Origin: Calonectria ilicicola
Lineage: Eukaryota; Ascomycota; Sordariomycetes; Hypocreales; Nectriaceae
Direction: 5' to 3'
DNA length: 64,000 bases
Assembly (NCBI GenBank): GCA_020809705.1
Contig: CP085836.1
Coordinates: 930,001 to 994,000 of the forward strand
Shown in pieces: positions 11,168-21,726 of this stretch. The number at the start of each line of letters is the position of its first letter. Positions within the stretch are counted from its first letter, which is position 1. The translations under genes and the position numbers were made by a program. The notes under the pieces were generated by a model. The model was not told the DNA's origin, ran no database searches, and was given only the letters and a program-made list of their open reading frames with translations.

Positions 11168-12420
11168 CTTTTGATGCGGAGGTTGCGCTGGTTACGTTCT
11201 TGTTGTGTGCTGGTCATTTCATGACAGTCAATGGCAGAACACCCAGATATAAAGCCTTTGCATTCCAGCAGCGTCGTATCGCCCCTGTTCCCGGGAAATG
11301 AATATCCAACCTCGCCCAGGGCTGCAGGCTACGCCGATTGATTCCCGCTATCACAAGCCCTGGTAAGTATGGCCAGGGCCATCTCAACATGGTGGAAGTG
11401 TGATCAACCAGGGGCATCTTCTGATTTCGCGGCGCAAGCCCAGTCAGCGGCAATAACGCCCGCCGCAGGTGTAGAAGAGAGCAAGTGCAGGGGCAGTTTT
11501 TCATGCGATGTGCGGCTCGGCAACACGTATTGAGTAATCATGTACAGGCCGTCTATGGCCGAGACATGTTTGCTGGACGGATCGACAAGTGCAAGAGGAG
11601 ACATGAGAGAGACGATAGCCACAGAGCTTGGACCAGCTATGCATGTTCTTGGCCTGGTCATGGCTTGTGTCTCGATCAGAATTAGCGGACCATAGTGAGA
11701 GCCTTCTGCCCTCTTCATCGAACAACACAGTTATTATGCCTACCCTTGGCCTCGTCTTGTGACAGATAGTTGGTGGTCCTGGGAGCACCAGTTGCTCCCA
11801 AGTCAGCCTGGTAAGATTTGCCAGTACTCTCTGATGCGTTTTGCGACTGTGGCCTAGGAACTAAAGCCTAGAAACTGTGTGTTGTTTTCACGAAGATGTG
11901 CCAAGCGGCCCAAGATTGGGACGGCCAACATGATCTCGCTCGTTCTTTCGCCCGTCTCCAGAGGGGGGTAATGGGTCCACGATGGGGAGTGGTCGGATCA
12001 GAGACTCCCCTCAGTGCATGTGCACTGGGGGAACATAACTTACAGGGATTCGTGTTTTGACAAAATCGGATTTATTAGCCATCTACACCAACGTGTTTTT
12101 TGACAAAAGTCTGCGCGTGGTATCCTACAGTGTGGACTGTACTGGAGCCAATAACCATAGATGATTGGATGATGAATAGAGGCTGGACACCCCTGACCCC
12201 CTGTCAGATACGCTAAATTGGTGGGTGGGGACTAGCAAGGTCATGGTCCGAGAATCCATTATCCACTCTAAACTGGGGCGACAAGGGCTGTGTCTGGGAA
12301 CAGGACCAATGCCATGTATGGTTCACACTGAGGGGGGTGCCAGCTGAGAGAGGTTAACTGCACTCATTCCGATTCCTGAGGCATGAGACACTATTTCGAA
12401 TTAAGGAATACAGTCACCTG
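11168..12420. other. Upstream region of the regulator, no intact gene
   Basis: Positions 11200-11700 are similar to 46060-46530 upstream of the second copy. A shared minus-strand frame (AGPSSV..VSPLA..KHVSA) ends at a stop in both, so it may be a lost upstream exon or a conserved promoter. From 11800 to 12420 I see nothing. Confidence 0.4.
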
Positions 12421-12850
12421 TGTCATAAGCAGCCTTGGATTGCCAAGAGACCCAAGGGATACTTTAGCCATCCAGCCGTGGGGAGATTTTTGGCTGCTTG
12501 GAAGATGAGTGAATGCGGCGGCAAGATTGGGTAGTGTGATGTTCTGGATCTTACTCGTTTGATGGTTATGGAATAAAAACGCCCAGCGTATGAAGTCGTC
12601 GGGTTCATGTACGAAGCAGCCAAAGTATGGGTTGTCAAGGCGCAGTCGGTATTTCTGTTCTCCGGCCGAACCATCACTGGAGACCACTAAATGCAAATGA
12701 ATAGGGTCCTAATGGGTGTGTCCTTGACCACTATACCGTAGAGCAAAAGCTTGGTCAGTGATCGCCCCTACTGCGGCACTTACTGCAGCGTGTAGTAGCG
12801 CCCAGGAGCCTCTGTAAGCCTGCGACCGCCGCCCCTGTCATAACAAAGGG
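12421..12850 (-). pseudogene. Gene fragment of unknown family
   Basis: A minus-strand frame runs from about 12830 to a CAG/GTGACT donor at 12421. It is interrupted by one TAG (near 12708) that could derive from CAG. The downstream part reads GEQKYRLRLDNPYFGCFVHE and then a Pro/Ser/His stretch. Alternatively, the TAG marks an AG acceptor of an internal exon. I do not recognise the family, and neither a start nor a stop exon was found. Confidence 0.3.
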
Positions 12851-13077
12851 CGCCTAAAGGCAACTCAATGCTAGCACAATGCGCCCACTAATGATCTCGC
12901 GCTCCCTGCAGCTTCATACCTGGACCCGAAGCTTAAGGCCTTGCGCATCAGCTTTAGTATGTTATAGTGACTATTGGTTATTTCAGCGAGACTTATAATT
13001 ATTGCACAATAAAGGGGGGAAGAAGCTCTCACTGTATACTCGTGACCGTATTGATGACCGTGTCAGGGAGCTCAAAC

Positions 13078-13374
13078 ATGGCATTTTCACAAAGGCTTGA
13101 CACGCACAGCCCGCAGCCTCATCTCCCTGTATGGCAAGGTGCCAATGACCGAATTCACGGAGCATCACGACAAGGCGATGCGGAGGCTATCAAGCTACCC
13201 CTAAATAAAAACGCCCCTGACAGTTGCACGTCCCTTCATTCTACATTACAGAGAGGACACACCGAAGCAACCGACCTACTTCAAGGCCTCGGAGCTAACA
13301 TCAATGCCGACGATGCATCTCATTGCACGCCTCTTCACTCTGCATTGCGCAAGAGAGACCCTAAAATCTACTAA
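13078..13374 (+). pseudogene. Ankyrin-repeat gene remnant
   Basis: An ATG-initiated frame of 98 codons. It contains NDRIHGASRQGDAEAIKL, which matches the first repeat of the gene at 1-2248 (ADRIHEASRRGDVEVVKL), then two poor ankyrin repeats (TSLHSTLQRGHTEATDLL, CTPLHSALRKRD). It ends abruptly where transposase sequence begins. This is a 5' fragment of the same ankyrin family. Confidence 0.6.
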
Positions 13375-13559
13375 TGACTGTACCCACCTTCATAGTGCAT
13401 CTAAGACAGTGCATCTTCCGTACACGGCCCCTAGACTGTCGAAGATCCAGCGAATCGAGCTGTAGAACGTGATCATTAGTAAGTTGAAAGGCGAGGAAGA
13501 TTGGCGGACCCAGAGATGTGACAGAAAATGTGCTTCTGGGTCCATAGAACAGCTTAGAA

Positions 13560-14165
13560 CAGTTCCCTGGCACGATCCAACAAGACTTAGCTAACCTCCT
13601 GAATAAACAATATTGTGTGAAAATCTCACGACAAACTATTAATAGAGGTGGATGGACCAAGAAAGTTATTCAAAACATTGCAAAAGAGCGCAATCAGGAC
13701 CTGCGAGATGATTATACAGAGAGACGATCCAATTTTACGATTGAACAAATGGTTTTCATTGATGAAAGCGGAAGCGATCGTGGTATCGCGATACCAGGAA
13801 CAGGTTACGCCCCCAAAAGCGTGACACTAGTACAGACCAGGCGATTCCACCAAGGAAAGAGGGCTCAAGTCTTGCAAGCTATACCATAGAAGGCTCATTT
13901 ACTGTGAAGTGTATGAAGATAATACCGATTTTAGCGTAGTCGAAGCCTTTCTCGAAAGGCTATTGCCGTATTGTGGCAGATACCCAGGGCCGGGATCCGT
14001 CATCTTCATGGATAACGCCTGCTCAGATGTTAGCCGAAGAGGGTGTGATAATAGACCACCAATTGCCGTGTTCACGGGACCTAAACCCCATCGAGTATCT
14101 GTTCGGTTCAGTTCAGAATCACATCAGGAAGAGGTCTCAGCCAAATGGCCTTTTGGTTAATTGCA
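13560..14165 (+). mobile_element. Decayed Tc1/mariner-type transposase
   Basis: In order, with frame changes, the strand reads: a helix-turn-helix part (QQDLANLLNKQYCVKISRQT), FIDESGSDRG (first DDE aspartate block), RGYAP-like GTGYAPKS, YEDNTDFSVVEAFLERLLP, GPGSVIFMDNA (second aspartate) and DLNPIEYLFGSVQNHIRKR (third acidic residue). These are the landmarks of fungal DDE_3 Tc1-like transposases. At least two frameshifts (near 13885 and 14030) and stops inactivate it. Terminal repeats were not found by eye. It sits directly after the ankyrin remnant, so insertion may have broken that gene. Confidence 0.8.
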
Positions 14166-14579
14166 CCAACCAAGCAAGAGGAGCCGTGCGGCGCATCCTA
14201 GCCCTTCGTATGTGCAGCCCTCCTTTGACCCGGAGAATAACCTCAAGCCATGGGCCAGCGCGCAGTGTCAAACCCCCAGGAACACGGCGTGTGAACTGCA
14301 GCCACACACACCACATGGACGTGGTGTGCGAGGACCATGGCTGCTGTGAGGATGTTTACACGCTGACAAGCCTCATACTCTACACGATGGGTCCAAAATG
14401 GCAGCAATAGAATATGATGCCTCTGCTATTCCAAACAATACTCAATTGACCACGTGGGTTCCACCCCCTTTCTAACCAGTGAGTCAACTTAGCTCACAGG
14501 CTGGTTTCTTGCACCGCTCTTATAACCTGGCAACCCCACCTACTCGATGCACCATAACCTCGACCAGCCGGCACTCAAT

Positions 14580-14728
14580 GACACCTCATCCTCACGTGAC
14601 TAGACCAGACCTACGTTGGCCCAAGACCCTTCTCTCTCCGCATCCAGCTACGTCAGTCACCATTCATGTTTCACACACCTGTTTCTTACCAAGAAAGGCT
14701 CAATCGCACTTGAAAATAAACGAACACG
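14580..14728 (+). promoter_or_regulatory. Conserved leader upstream of the PNP-ankyrin gene
   Basis: About 150 bp before the ATG are clearly similar to 23316-23465 before the second copy. Shared blocks include TTCTCTCTCCGCATCCAGC, TCATGTTTCACAC and AGGCTCAATC. CT-rich leaders of this kind are typical of fungal promoters. The open frames through both leaders diverge, so the leader is regulatory rather than coding. Confidence 0.5.
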
Positions 14729-16831
14729 ATGGAAGCTTACTCTGACATAGAGACACCTTCACCCGATACCTTTACAGTCGCGTGCATCTGCCGCTCGGAG
14801 TTGGAGTCGCTTGCAGCAGTGCAACTGCTCGAACGTCGGTTTAAAGATGGAAATGACGGCAAATATGCGCTCGGATCTATTGGAACCTATAATGTCGTCA
14901 TATTATGCCAGAAGCAAGACCAACAGCAGCCTGATGCAATTCAAAGTATCCTCTCGGACGCCGTTGCCGTTTTCCCGCACATCACATTCGGAATTGTGGT
15001 GGGAATCTATCATGCCATCAGCCCTGACACATGGCTTGGCGATATTGTTCTCAGTAAATCGCCTAACGAGTCTGTTGTCGTGATGAGATGCGACATGTCG
15101 ACGGACGAGAAAAGTGGACAGGTTCGACCGACCATTGAATCCTATAATCATGCTTTGTGGGAGACACCAATGCTTTTGAAGGGGCAAACCAACTTATCAT
15201 ACACAAAGTTGCCTGAGTTTTTAAATAGGCTGGCATCACAGCAGCCGCGACTTTCCCCGGATAAGGAAGGTGGTATATTGAAGGGGCTTTTGGCATCTCA
15301 TCAGCTGGAACAAATTGGCTATATGGCTGGCATGCAAGGGCCAAACAACTCAGTATGGCTCATGCTATGTGAAATGAACGACATTGGGGAGGAGATGGAG
15401 GCGCACTTTAATGCTCTTTTTGCTGCTTCGTCTTTCGCACACCAAGAAACCATCCGCTTGCTCTTAGGTAAGGGCGAACCTCCATGCAGTAACCTTGATA
15501 GTTGGCTTCGAGCTGCTGCATGGCACGGGCACAAGGAAATTGTTGACATACTTCTCAAAAAAGGCTCCTGTTCAAGTGGTCGAGCATGGGCTCTTGAGTC
15601 TGCTGCCATACCTGAGGGGCATACAGAAATAATATCACTGCTTTTAGAACAAGATATCGAGAACCCGGGCAAATGTCTGGGCGGAGCATTAGATGCTGCT
15701 ATTTCAACAAAGGACATTAATATCGTCAACCGCCTCTTGAGTCATGGTGCGCGTGTTGGATCCGTTCACATGGTAAATGCCGCGTCTAAGGGACTGATTG
15801 ATATCATGCGAATACTCCTATTGGAGGGCGGAGCGGTCGATGCTCTGGACGGAGATAATAACCCTCTCCAGGCTGCTGCATCAAATAACCACCTTCATAT
15901 GACAGAACAACTTTTGAAAAAGGGTGCAGCGGTCGATGATCCGCAAGATTACGGGGGTCCTCTGCAAAATGCCGCATCAAAAGGATATTTGCAAATTGTC
16001 AGGGTGCTTATTCACAACGGCGCAAACCAGACACTGTCAGACGAGGATGGTGTGACGCCACTCCATGCTGCGGCGAAAAACGGGCACCGTAAAGTTGTTA
16101 GCCTGCTACAGAGGTCCAAAAATGGACGCAGAGCCGCAAGAGAATATAGCAATGAAGGCTGGAATGCGCTTCATGCTGCTGCGTTTCACGGCCATCTCGA
16201 CATCGTCAAGATGTTGCTAGGAATACCTCACCGGAAGAAGTTTAAACTTAATCATCGCATGATATCTAAACTATCATCAAAGAATATGTCAGGTTTTACA
16301 CTGCTCCACTGTGCCTCGAAGGGAGGAAGTCTCGACGTTGTCAGGTTTTTACTGAGATGTGGACTGGAGGCAAGTCCTAGTACTTCAAGTGGTATGACAC
16401 CACTCCATTACGCATCAAGTTTTGGACGCATTAAAATCGTCAAATTGCTGTTGCTTCACAAAGCTAGCCCAAATGCTTTCGACCAGAATGGTCAAACGCC
16501 GCTTGACATGGCTGCAGACTTAATGCATCCGGAGGCTTTTTCGCTTCTGCGAAGGCATGGAGCTGAGCTTGGCAACTTTGATAAGCAGAAAGTATCCAAA
16601 CAGATTCAGTTTCTTCAAAAAAAAGTCAAAGAAATCGCTATGAAGAAAGTTCAGCGCAAGATTATCACCATTGAAGGGGATTGTTACGACGAGTCGCTGC
16701 TAAATGACATCACTAAAAAGGTGTTGTTGGCAAGGCTCGAAGATGCGAAGGAGACCGAACGGCACATAATTGAGATCACAGCACTCAAAGGCAAAGAAGT
16801 GCTAGAGATACGCACGAAATCTAGTGCATAA
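14729..16831 (+). CDS. PNP/UDP-phosphorylase-like domain plus ankyrin repeats (copy 1)
   Basis: A single exon of 700 residues starting at ATG. Residues about 13-155 match the nucleoside-phosphorylase-like N-terminal domain of fungal NLR-type proteins: FTVACICRSELESLAAVQLL, LGSIGTYNVVI, FPHITFGIVVGI and LGDIVLSK. The domain is short. The glycine-rich loop after VVGI is replaced and the C-terminal catalytic half seen in true phosphorylases is not evident, so activity is doubtful. Residues about 225-620 hold 11-12 ankyrin repeats (TPLHAAAKNGHRKVVSLL, FTLLHCASKGGSLDVVRFLL). A Lys/Glu-rich, probably helical tail follows. No NACHT or NB-ARC module lies between the two parts, unlike typical fungal NLRs. 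Likely a cytoplasmic sensor or scaffold. It is a paralogue of the gene at 23466. Confidence 0.85.
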   Translation: MEAYSDIETPSPDTFTVACICRSELESLAAVQLLERRFKDGNDGKYALGSIGTYNVVILCQKQDQQQPDAIQSILSDAVAVFPHITFGIVVGIYHAISPDTWLGDIVLSKSPNESVVVMRCDMSTDEKSGQVRPTIESYNHALWETPMLLKGQTNLSYTKLPEFLNRLASQQPRLSPDKEGGILKGLLASHQLEQIGYMAGMQGPNNSVWLMLCEMNDIGEEMEAHFNALFAASSFAHQETIRLLLGKGEPPCSNLDSWLRAAAWHGHKEIVDILLKKGSCSSGRAWALESAAIPEGHTEIISLLLEQDIENPGKCLGGALDAAISTKDINIVNRLLSHGARVGSVHMVNAASKGLIDIMRILLLEGGAVDALDGDNNPLQAAASNNHLHMTEQLLKKGAAVDDPQDYGGPLQNAASKGYLQIVRVLIHNGANQTLSDEDGVTPLHAAAKNGHRKVVSLLQRSKNGRRAAREYSNEGWNALHAAAFHGHLDIVKMLLGIPHRKKFKLNHRMISKLSSKNMSGFTLLHCASKGGSLDVVRFLLRCGLEASPSTSSGMTPLHYASSFGRIKIVKLLLLHKASPNAFDQNGQTPLDMAADLMHPEAFSLLRRHGAELGNFDKQKVSKQIQFLQKKVKEIAMKKVQRKIITIEGDCYDESLLNDITKKVLLARLEDAKETERHIIEITALKGKEVLEIRTKSSA

Positions 16832-17264
16832 CGGCACGAGAGCCACGTTTGTCACTTATCAATCCTAATTTCCCATAGGCGAAATGAGTGCGGGTTGATA
16901 CATGTCTTTAGCTACCAAATACTGTGCTGGGGTCGGTGGATTTGGCTAGTATGGTTGTAACACTAGGCTTAGTGATAAAAAGGTCGATGGTCTCAACACC
17001 AAAGGACCAACTCACGCATGCTCTTCAATATACTGTTTTTTGGTCCTGTTTCAACGCTTCCTTTTTGAACGCCTGTTTGATCTTGCATTCTTGATTTGTT
17101 TTATAGAGGTAGCACCGACTTGCGAAGGTAACTCAAAAGCTTTGTCGCATTAGCCCTCTGTGCGACTCAGCGCAAAGCTCCGAATCAAAGAGGCAAGTCT
17201 TTTGATTGGAATCTTGTTGGAGGAGCATATAGAAGACTAAGTATGTGCGCAACATCTTGAAAAT

Positions 17265-17475
17265 TTAACCGTTGATCGGTTGCGTTGACCATCGACCTTG
17301 ATCTATGCTTAAGCTTTGAAAAAGAGCCGTCGATGCCTCTTTACTAATTTTTTTGACCTTTTTACTTTTGAGTCCGATGGCAACAACGTCATGATCCAAG
17401 CCATACGCGTATCGATAGATCTGGCGCAAATCTTTATTCTTGATGTCTTCCACGCGACCTTTATAAAGCACATGG
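17265..17475 (-). pseudogene. Remnant of an unknown minus-strand ORF (copy 1)
   Basis: The minus strand reads VLYKGRVEDIKNKDLRQIYR and continues to GRWSTQPING-stop. The same protein-like sequence, at lower similarity, occurs at 25820-26032 downstream of the second PNP-ankyrin gene. The amino-acid pattern (VEDI/VDAI, YGL, ALFQS) is kept between copies. This suggests a former coding end rather than neutral sequence. No start or upstream exon is visible and the family is not recognised. Confidence 0.35.
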
Positions 17476-17599
17476 GAGTCCTTTACTACTCCGTTCTCGA
17501 CTATTTATATTAGCATATGTTTTAGTTTACAGCTAGATCATATTTGCTCGGTCGCTGCAAATCCTTGCGCGTTATGTCCACTATATTAATTTACAGACG

Positions 17600-18110
17600 A
17601 CTGTGTGAGAACACAACAATGAGGAGTTGGCCCATGCTCGTTGGAGATGGGCCATGGGTTGAATTAGCTAGCTCATCATAGTTGCTTCACGCGACAACAC
17701 GGAACCAACCATCAAATCACCTAGCGCTTCGAAGCTCACTAGGCCGTCTGATGCATGTCAAAATGAATGGAACAAACAAATAGATAGGTCTGACTACGAC
17801 TGACATTGAATAACATAAATACATGAATATTTGACCTATTACTTGACCCCTCACTATGATATTTGGGCTATCCACCTGGGTTGCTTTACTTATTCTTCCA
17901 TGGATCCACGAAAAACGCGCACGCTGACCGGTCGTGCCCAGGATCGGAGAGGTCTAGATTGAACATTTGGTCCAGACAGTTCTGGCATTTACACTAATAC
18001 GTGTCCGGGCGTTGCTACTCCGTGGGAGCCTCACACAATTGAGACGCAACGTCGCGACAAATCCTTCGAGCTGCATTGATGTGAGTAGGGTGGGGGGCCT
18101 TGGAGACTAT
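17600..18110 (+). repeat. Tail of the duplicated block (copy 1)
   Basis: Similar to 26480-26850. Shared blocks include GAGATGGGCCATG, CTTCACGCGACAA, GCCTCACACA and TCCTTCGAGCTGCATT-like sequence. A related short piece occurs at 29550-29630. No ORF is conserved, so this is either the non-coding end of the segmental duplication or a dispersed element. Confidence 0.6.
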
Positions 18111-19562
18111 CATTGATATAAGAACATGGTTTTGTAAGCATAATATCTCCTTTTAGAATAGTCAGGTCCACAGACAATACACACACACCACTCGTCCTTA
18201 ATGCAACCGTGTTTCTAATAGGGGGGTGTTGGAAATGCGGTTATATTGAGGTAGCACTCGGACTAACAACAAAACGCCAACAGAACCAGGACTTATTTCT
18301 TCTTTATTGAAAATATTAAAGAATCCTATTTTGACTGTGGTTGCGGACACATTTAGGTTTGTAGACCGGCCAACAGGATAGTTTGGCAGAGCTGGAGATG
18401 CCATGGTTCAGTTGTCAAAAAAGCTTGTCCACTCGGGCTGTTCTCATTTGCCTTATAATCCCAGACCATGCGTTGGACATTTCCATTTTGATTCGCTCTC
18501 CTCCTCTTTGATACGCGTTTTGAGAGCATGCTCTTAATCTGTTGGCACGGGTGTGTCAATGCCAGGGAGTCTCATGTACGCTTCCCCCTGCCTAGTTCTG
18601 AAAAAGGTGGAGCAGGGTCAGATACTGTCGGCGTATTGAATGCATTGCTCGCCATTGATGCAAGAGCTGGCAGAGTGTGTTGGGATATTTTTTGTTAGTA
18701 CGGTAGGATCGCTTGTATAATAAGGAGTAATTATTACTACTCGAAGCAGGTGAAGACTTTTTTTACCCGCTCGCAATGATGATCCAATGTCTATGCGTCA
18801 AGATAATGGCAATTACTGCCACAAGCGAAACTTTGGTTGCTATCTCCCATGCCAACCAGCCATGGCCTTGCCTTACAAAAGGTGATGTTCGATTTACGGT
18901 GCAAGTGTTTAATGCCTTTGACACTGCGACGTACACATTTGGGTGTCCTTAGTTCATGACAGGCCCTCGTAGCTTGTGCCTCTAGCCAACAACATTCCGT
19001 GACATGCCTACTTCTAGATTTGAAACATGATTGTGATTGTGTCAATCTATTGCTTTTGTGGAACCACATGCCCTTTGACATACCCTAATCTCGGCCGGTC
19101 TATTCATTCCATGCTCCGTCGGCTCGTCGCTAGGTACATGCATATGTCTGTTTCCGGAAGTGAGTAGGTTCAAAGTGGACGTGATGCGAACCTTTTCAGT
19201 TTCTTACATTTGCAAATGTAACGCAGCTCCCAAGCTCCCCGGGTTGCTTGGTTCCTGGCCCTGGAATCAAGTCACTTGGATAATTGCTGGATGCATGTGA
19301 AAACATGGTTCATGATACGGGGTTGGGCATTAGTGGATACAGGGAGGGTAGAGAATGAAGATAATATAATTAGGCCTGCGCCAGCATAGCCTCACGGGAT
19401 GCCCAAGGCTTGGCCCCGCAAAGGCCTCATAAACTATTTATATCAAGGTCCATACAGACAAAAACTACAACTATATTAGCTCTGCATCAAATCGCTAGCA
19501 CCAGTACACCACTGTCATTTCCGAGTCAAGCACTTCTAATTCAACAGCTCACCAACATTAAG
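18111..19562. other. Intergenic; upstream block shared with 8.86-9.04 kb
   Basis: No gene seen. Positions 18790-18970 are similar to 8870-9040 (TTGC..AAAAcGTGATGTT..GGTGCAAGT). This shows that the zinc-cluster fragment at 9.05 kb was duplicated together with upstream sequence. A TATA-like CTATTTATAT lies at 19433, about 130 bp before the next start. Confidence 0.5.
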
Positions 19563-20360
19563 ATGTCCACCGAGGGTACACGCAGGGGTAAGGGTAGAAA
19601 AGCATCAAATGCCTGTTCAGAGTGCCGATCTCGCAAACAAAGATGTGTTTTGGCACCATCGTCTAAAATATGCGATGGTTGCCAGAAATCGGACAGCAAC
19701 TGCGAATTTCTTCCGATTACGGCAAAAGGAAAAGCTGTAGCCCAATCTAACGTTAACCGCAAGAGAATTCGTGAACTTCAGGTAAGGTCATTGCCATCAT
19801 ACGAATTTTGGATTTTACTTAATGGTAAACACAGACCCACACGAATGCTATTTTACAGGAGGTCAGACACTGTACAGCCATCCTGTCGAAGCTAGAACAA
19901 TCTCTGGAATGCATACGTCGGCAGCATGAAGAGATTGTTGAAGTCAGGCAGCCAAGGTTAGATGCCAGTTTTTATGCAATGCCATTCACCTCTGCCATAG
20001 ACCTCTGGGCTGGCTCAGTGGCTTCTACATCTTCAGAGATGCAAGATATCATATTGAAGAATGGTGATAGTGTCAACTTGATGGGCGAGACAGTTGGTTT
20101 TTACCTTTTCTAATACCCCGTATGTACACATGTTGACTGTTTCTTAGGTTATTCATTCCAGCCCACAGTCGTGTGATAGGGCACGATACCCAGGGTTTGA
20201 CCAATACCCGGCGGGAGAACACTATAGTAAACAGGATGTTACCGGTCCGGTAGGAATGAACGCAGAAACTGGAGTTGACATGGGTTTCCTTTTGGAAAAC
20301 GGGGCAGAGTACCCTCTTCAGTGCCCATGGGTACCAGGTATCTCGGAGCTACAGAAGTAG
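19563..20360 (+). CDS. Small Zn(2)Cys(6) DNA-binding protein
   Basis: Three exons close in phase 0: 19563-19781, 19859-20092 and 20148-20360, giving 220 residues. Intron 1 is GTAAGG..CAG; intron 2 is GTTGGT..TTAG. Residues 18-47 form a GAL4-type cluster: Cys18, 21, 28, 37, 40 and 47, with SECRSRKQRC between. A basic KRIREL linker follows. Next is a heptad-like helix (AILSKLEQSLECIRRQHEEIVE) expected to dimerise. The rest is low-complexity and acidic, with no middle-homology domain. The ATG at 19563 is preferred because the domain starts within 20 residues; longer frames upstream lack motifs. Probably a nuclear DNA-binding regulator, possibly a natural short form lacking the usual regulatory region. 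It lies between the two PNP-ankyrin genes. Confidence 0.7.
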
Positions 20361-21726
20361 CATCTAGATAGAGGCCAGCATTGCCAAAGGCCTTTCTGTG
20401 AGTATAATTTGGAGGTATTCTCACCGAGTATGTTTTACTGGCTGGGTGTCGGATGTTCGTAGTCTTCGGCATTCGATTTCCAAACGTCTTGGAGCTGTGT
20501 GGTGATGGGGGCATGCGAGTGAGCTGGATTCTTCTCCTTTGTCTTTGGGTTTGTAGTGTACCTTAGAAATAAGACACCAACTGTTTGCGGTTACAATATA
20601 TGCTGCAGTAATTTGTCCCCTCTCCCAACACACATCCGGAATACGAACTAAATGGCCGGCAAAGTCGAACCCGATCGCACACAACATACCAGCGGCCTGG
20701 GGGGGGGCCGTTGATACAGTGGAGTGTTGGTGCAATAACTGGTCTACTTAGCAAATAAGAACACTGATTGAATGGAAGAAGTGCGCAAAGGCGCCTCCCT
20801 GATAGGAGAGTCAAGGCCACCCCCATCCCCCCTTGGGTGGAAATATCATGATCAGCCTTGGAGCGGGCCATGTACTGCGGGTCAAAGTATCGTATTATCA
20901 TTCAATCATTTTCGGAGGTCAGAGCAATGGCCCAGTAGCTTGAAATGGTTTGACGAAAAAAAATAAAAAATAAAAAACACATAGGAGTCATGCGGAGTCA
21001 TGCGATAGCTCAAAAAACATCTCTTGAGTAAGAGAAAGAGCTAATACGGTCTAATCTAGAACAAGAAGCTGTCGAGCCGGCAAAGGGCAGTGTGCGGGTG
21101 TTCATGCTCATCGACCTCCGAATTCCTGTTGCACAAATGTTTTCAGGACAAAAGGGTCGAGAGGGCTCTTTATTTCGAAGATGCGGCCCTCCTCAAAACC
21201 ATCTCTACTGAGGAGTCTTAAAATTGATGGTTTTGGATGATTTTAGAAGGTATATGTGACCGCGATTCTGATCCTTTGGCGTTATTTTGATCGGATACGG
21301 GCGACGCCCTTGTCCCCCCCTCAGTCTGTTCATTTCACCCAGCCGTTTCGGGTTGGTGTTGTCAGCTCGCTCGGGCGTGCCTTTCAAGGCCATGCACGTA
21401 GCCACGGCATAAGCGAAAATAATTTATGATTGTCAGCCCCCTGGCCCTGTTCGGTCATGTCCAGGGCAAGCTATAGAAGTCATGGATGCGTCAGCTCCAT
21501 TACAACACCCTGTTCTAAACCAGGCCGGAGAGAAACAAATTAATTTCCGAGGCAGGCCTTTTTTTTCCTTTTGCATGTCGGTGGATCTCCTCTGAAGCCC
21601 ACTCCGCTCTGCTGACAACAACTGTGTCTCCCAGATTAAGACCAGCAGCTTCCACGACATTGCCAACCTCTGGGATAACCGCGATCATCGTACAGCACGC
21701 AACCCAACGAAGTTTCCTCTTTCAAA
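20361..21726. other. Intergenic, nothing recognised
   Basis: Minus-strand open frames at 20421-20901 carry some protein-like runs (FDFAGHLVRIPDVCWERG) but no start, domain or conserved copy. They partly shadow the third exon of the zinc-cluster gene. A run of seven or more G/C near 20700 and an A-rich run at 20957-20980 are also present. Confidence 0.4.

Noticed and set aside
18230..18320. TGTTGGAAAT start resembling a Copia-type LTR end
   Set aside because: No second LTR, primer-binding site or CA end could be found; probably chance.
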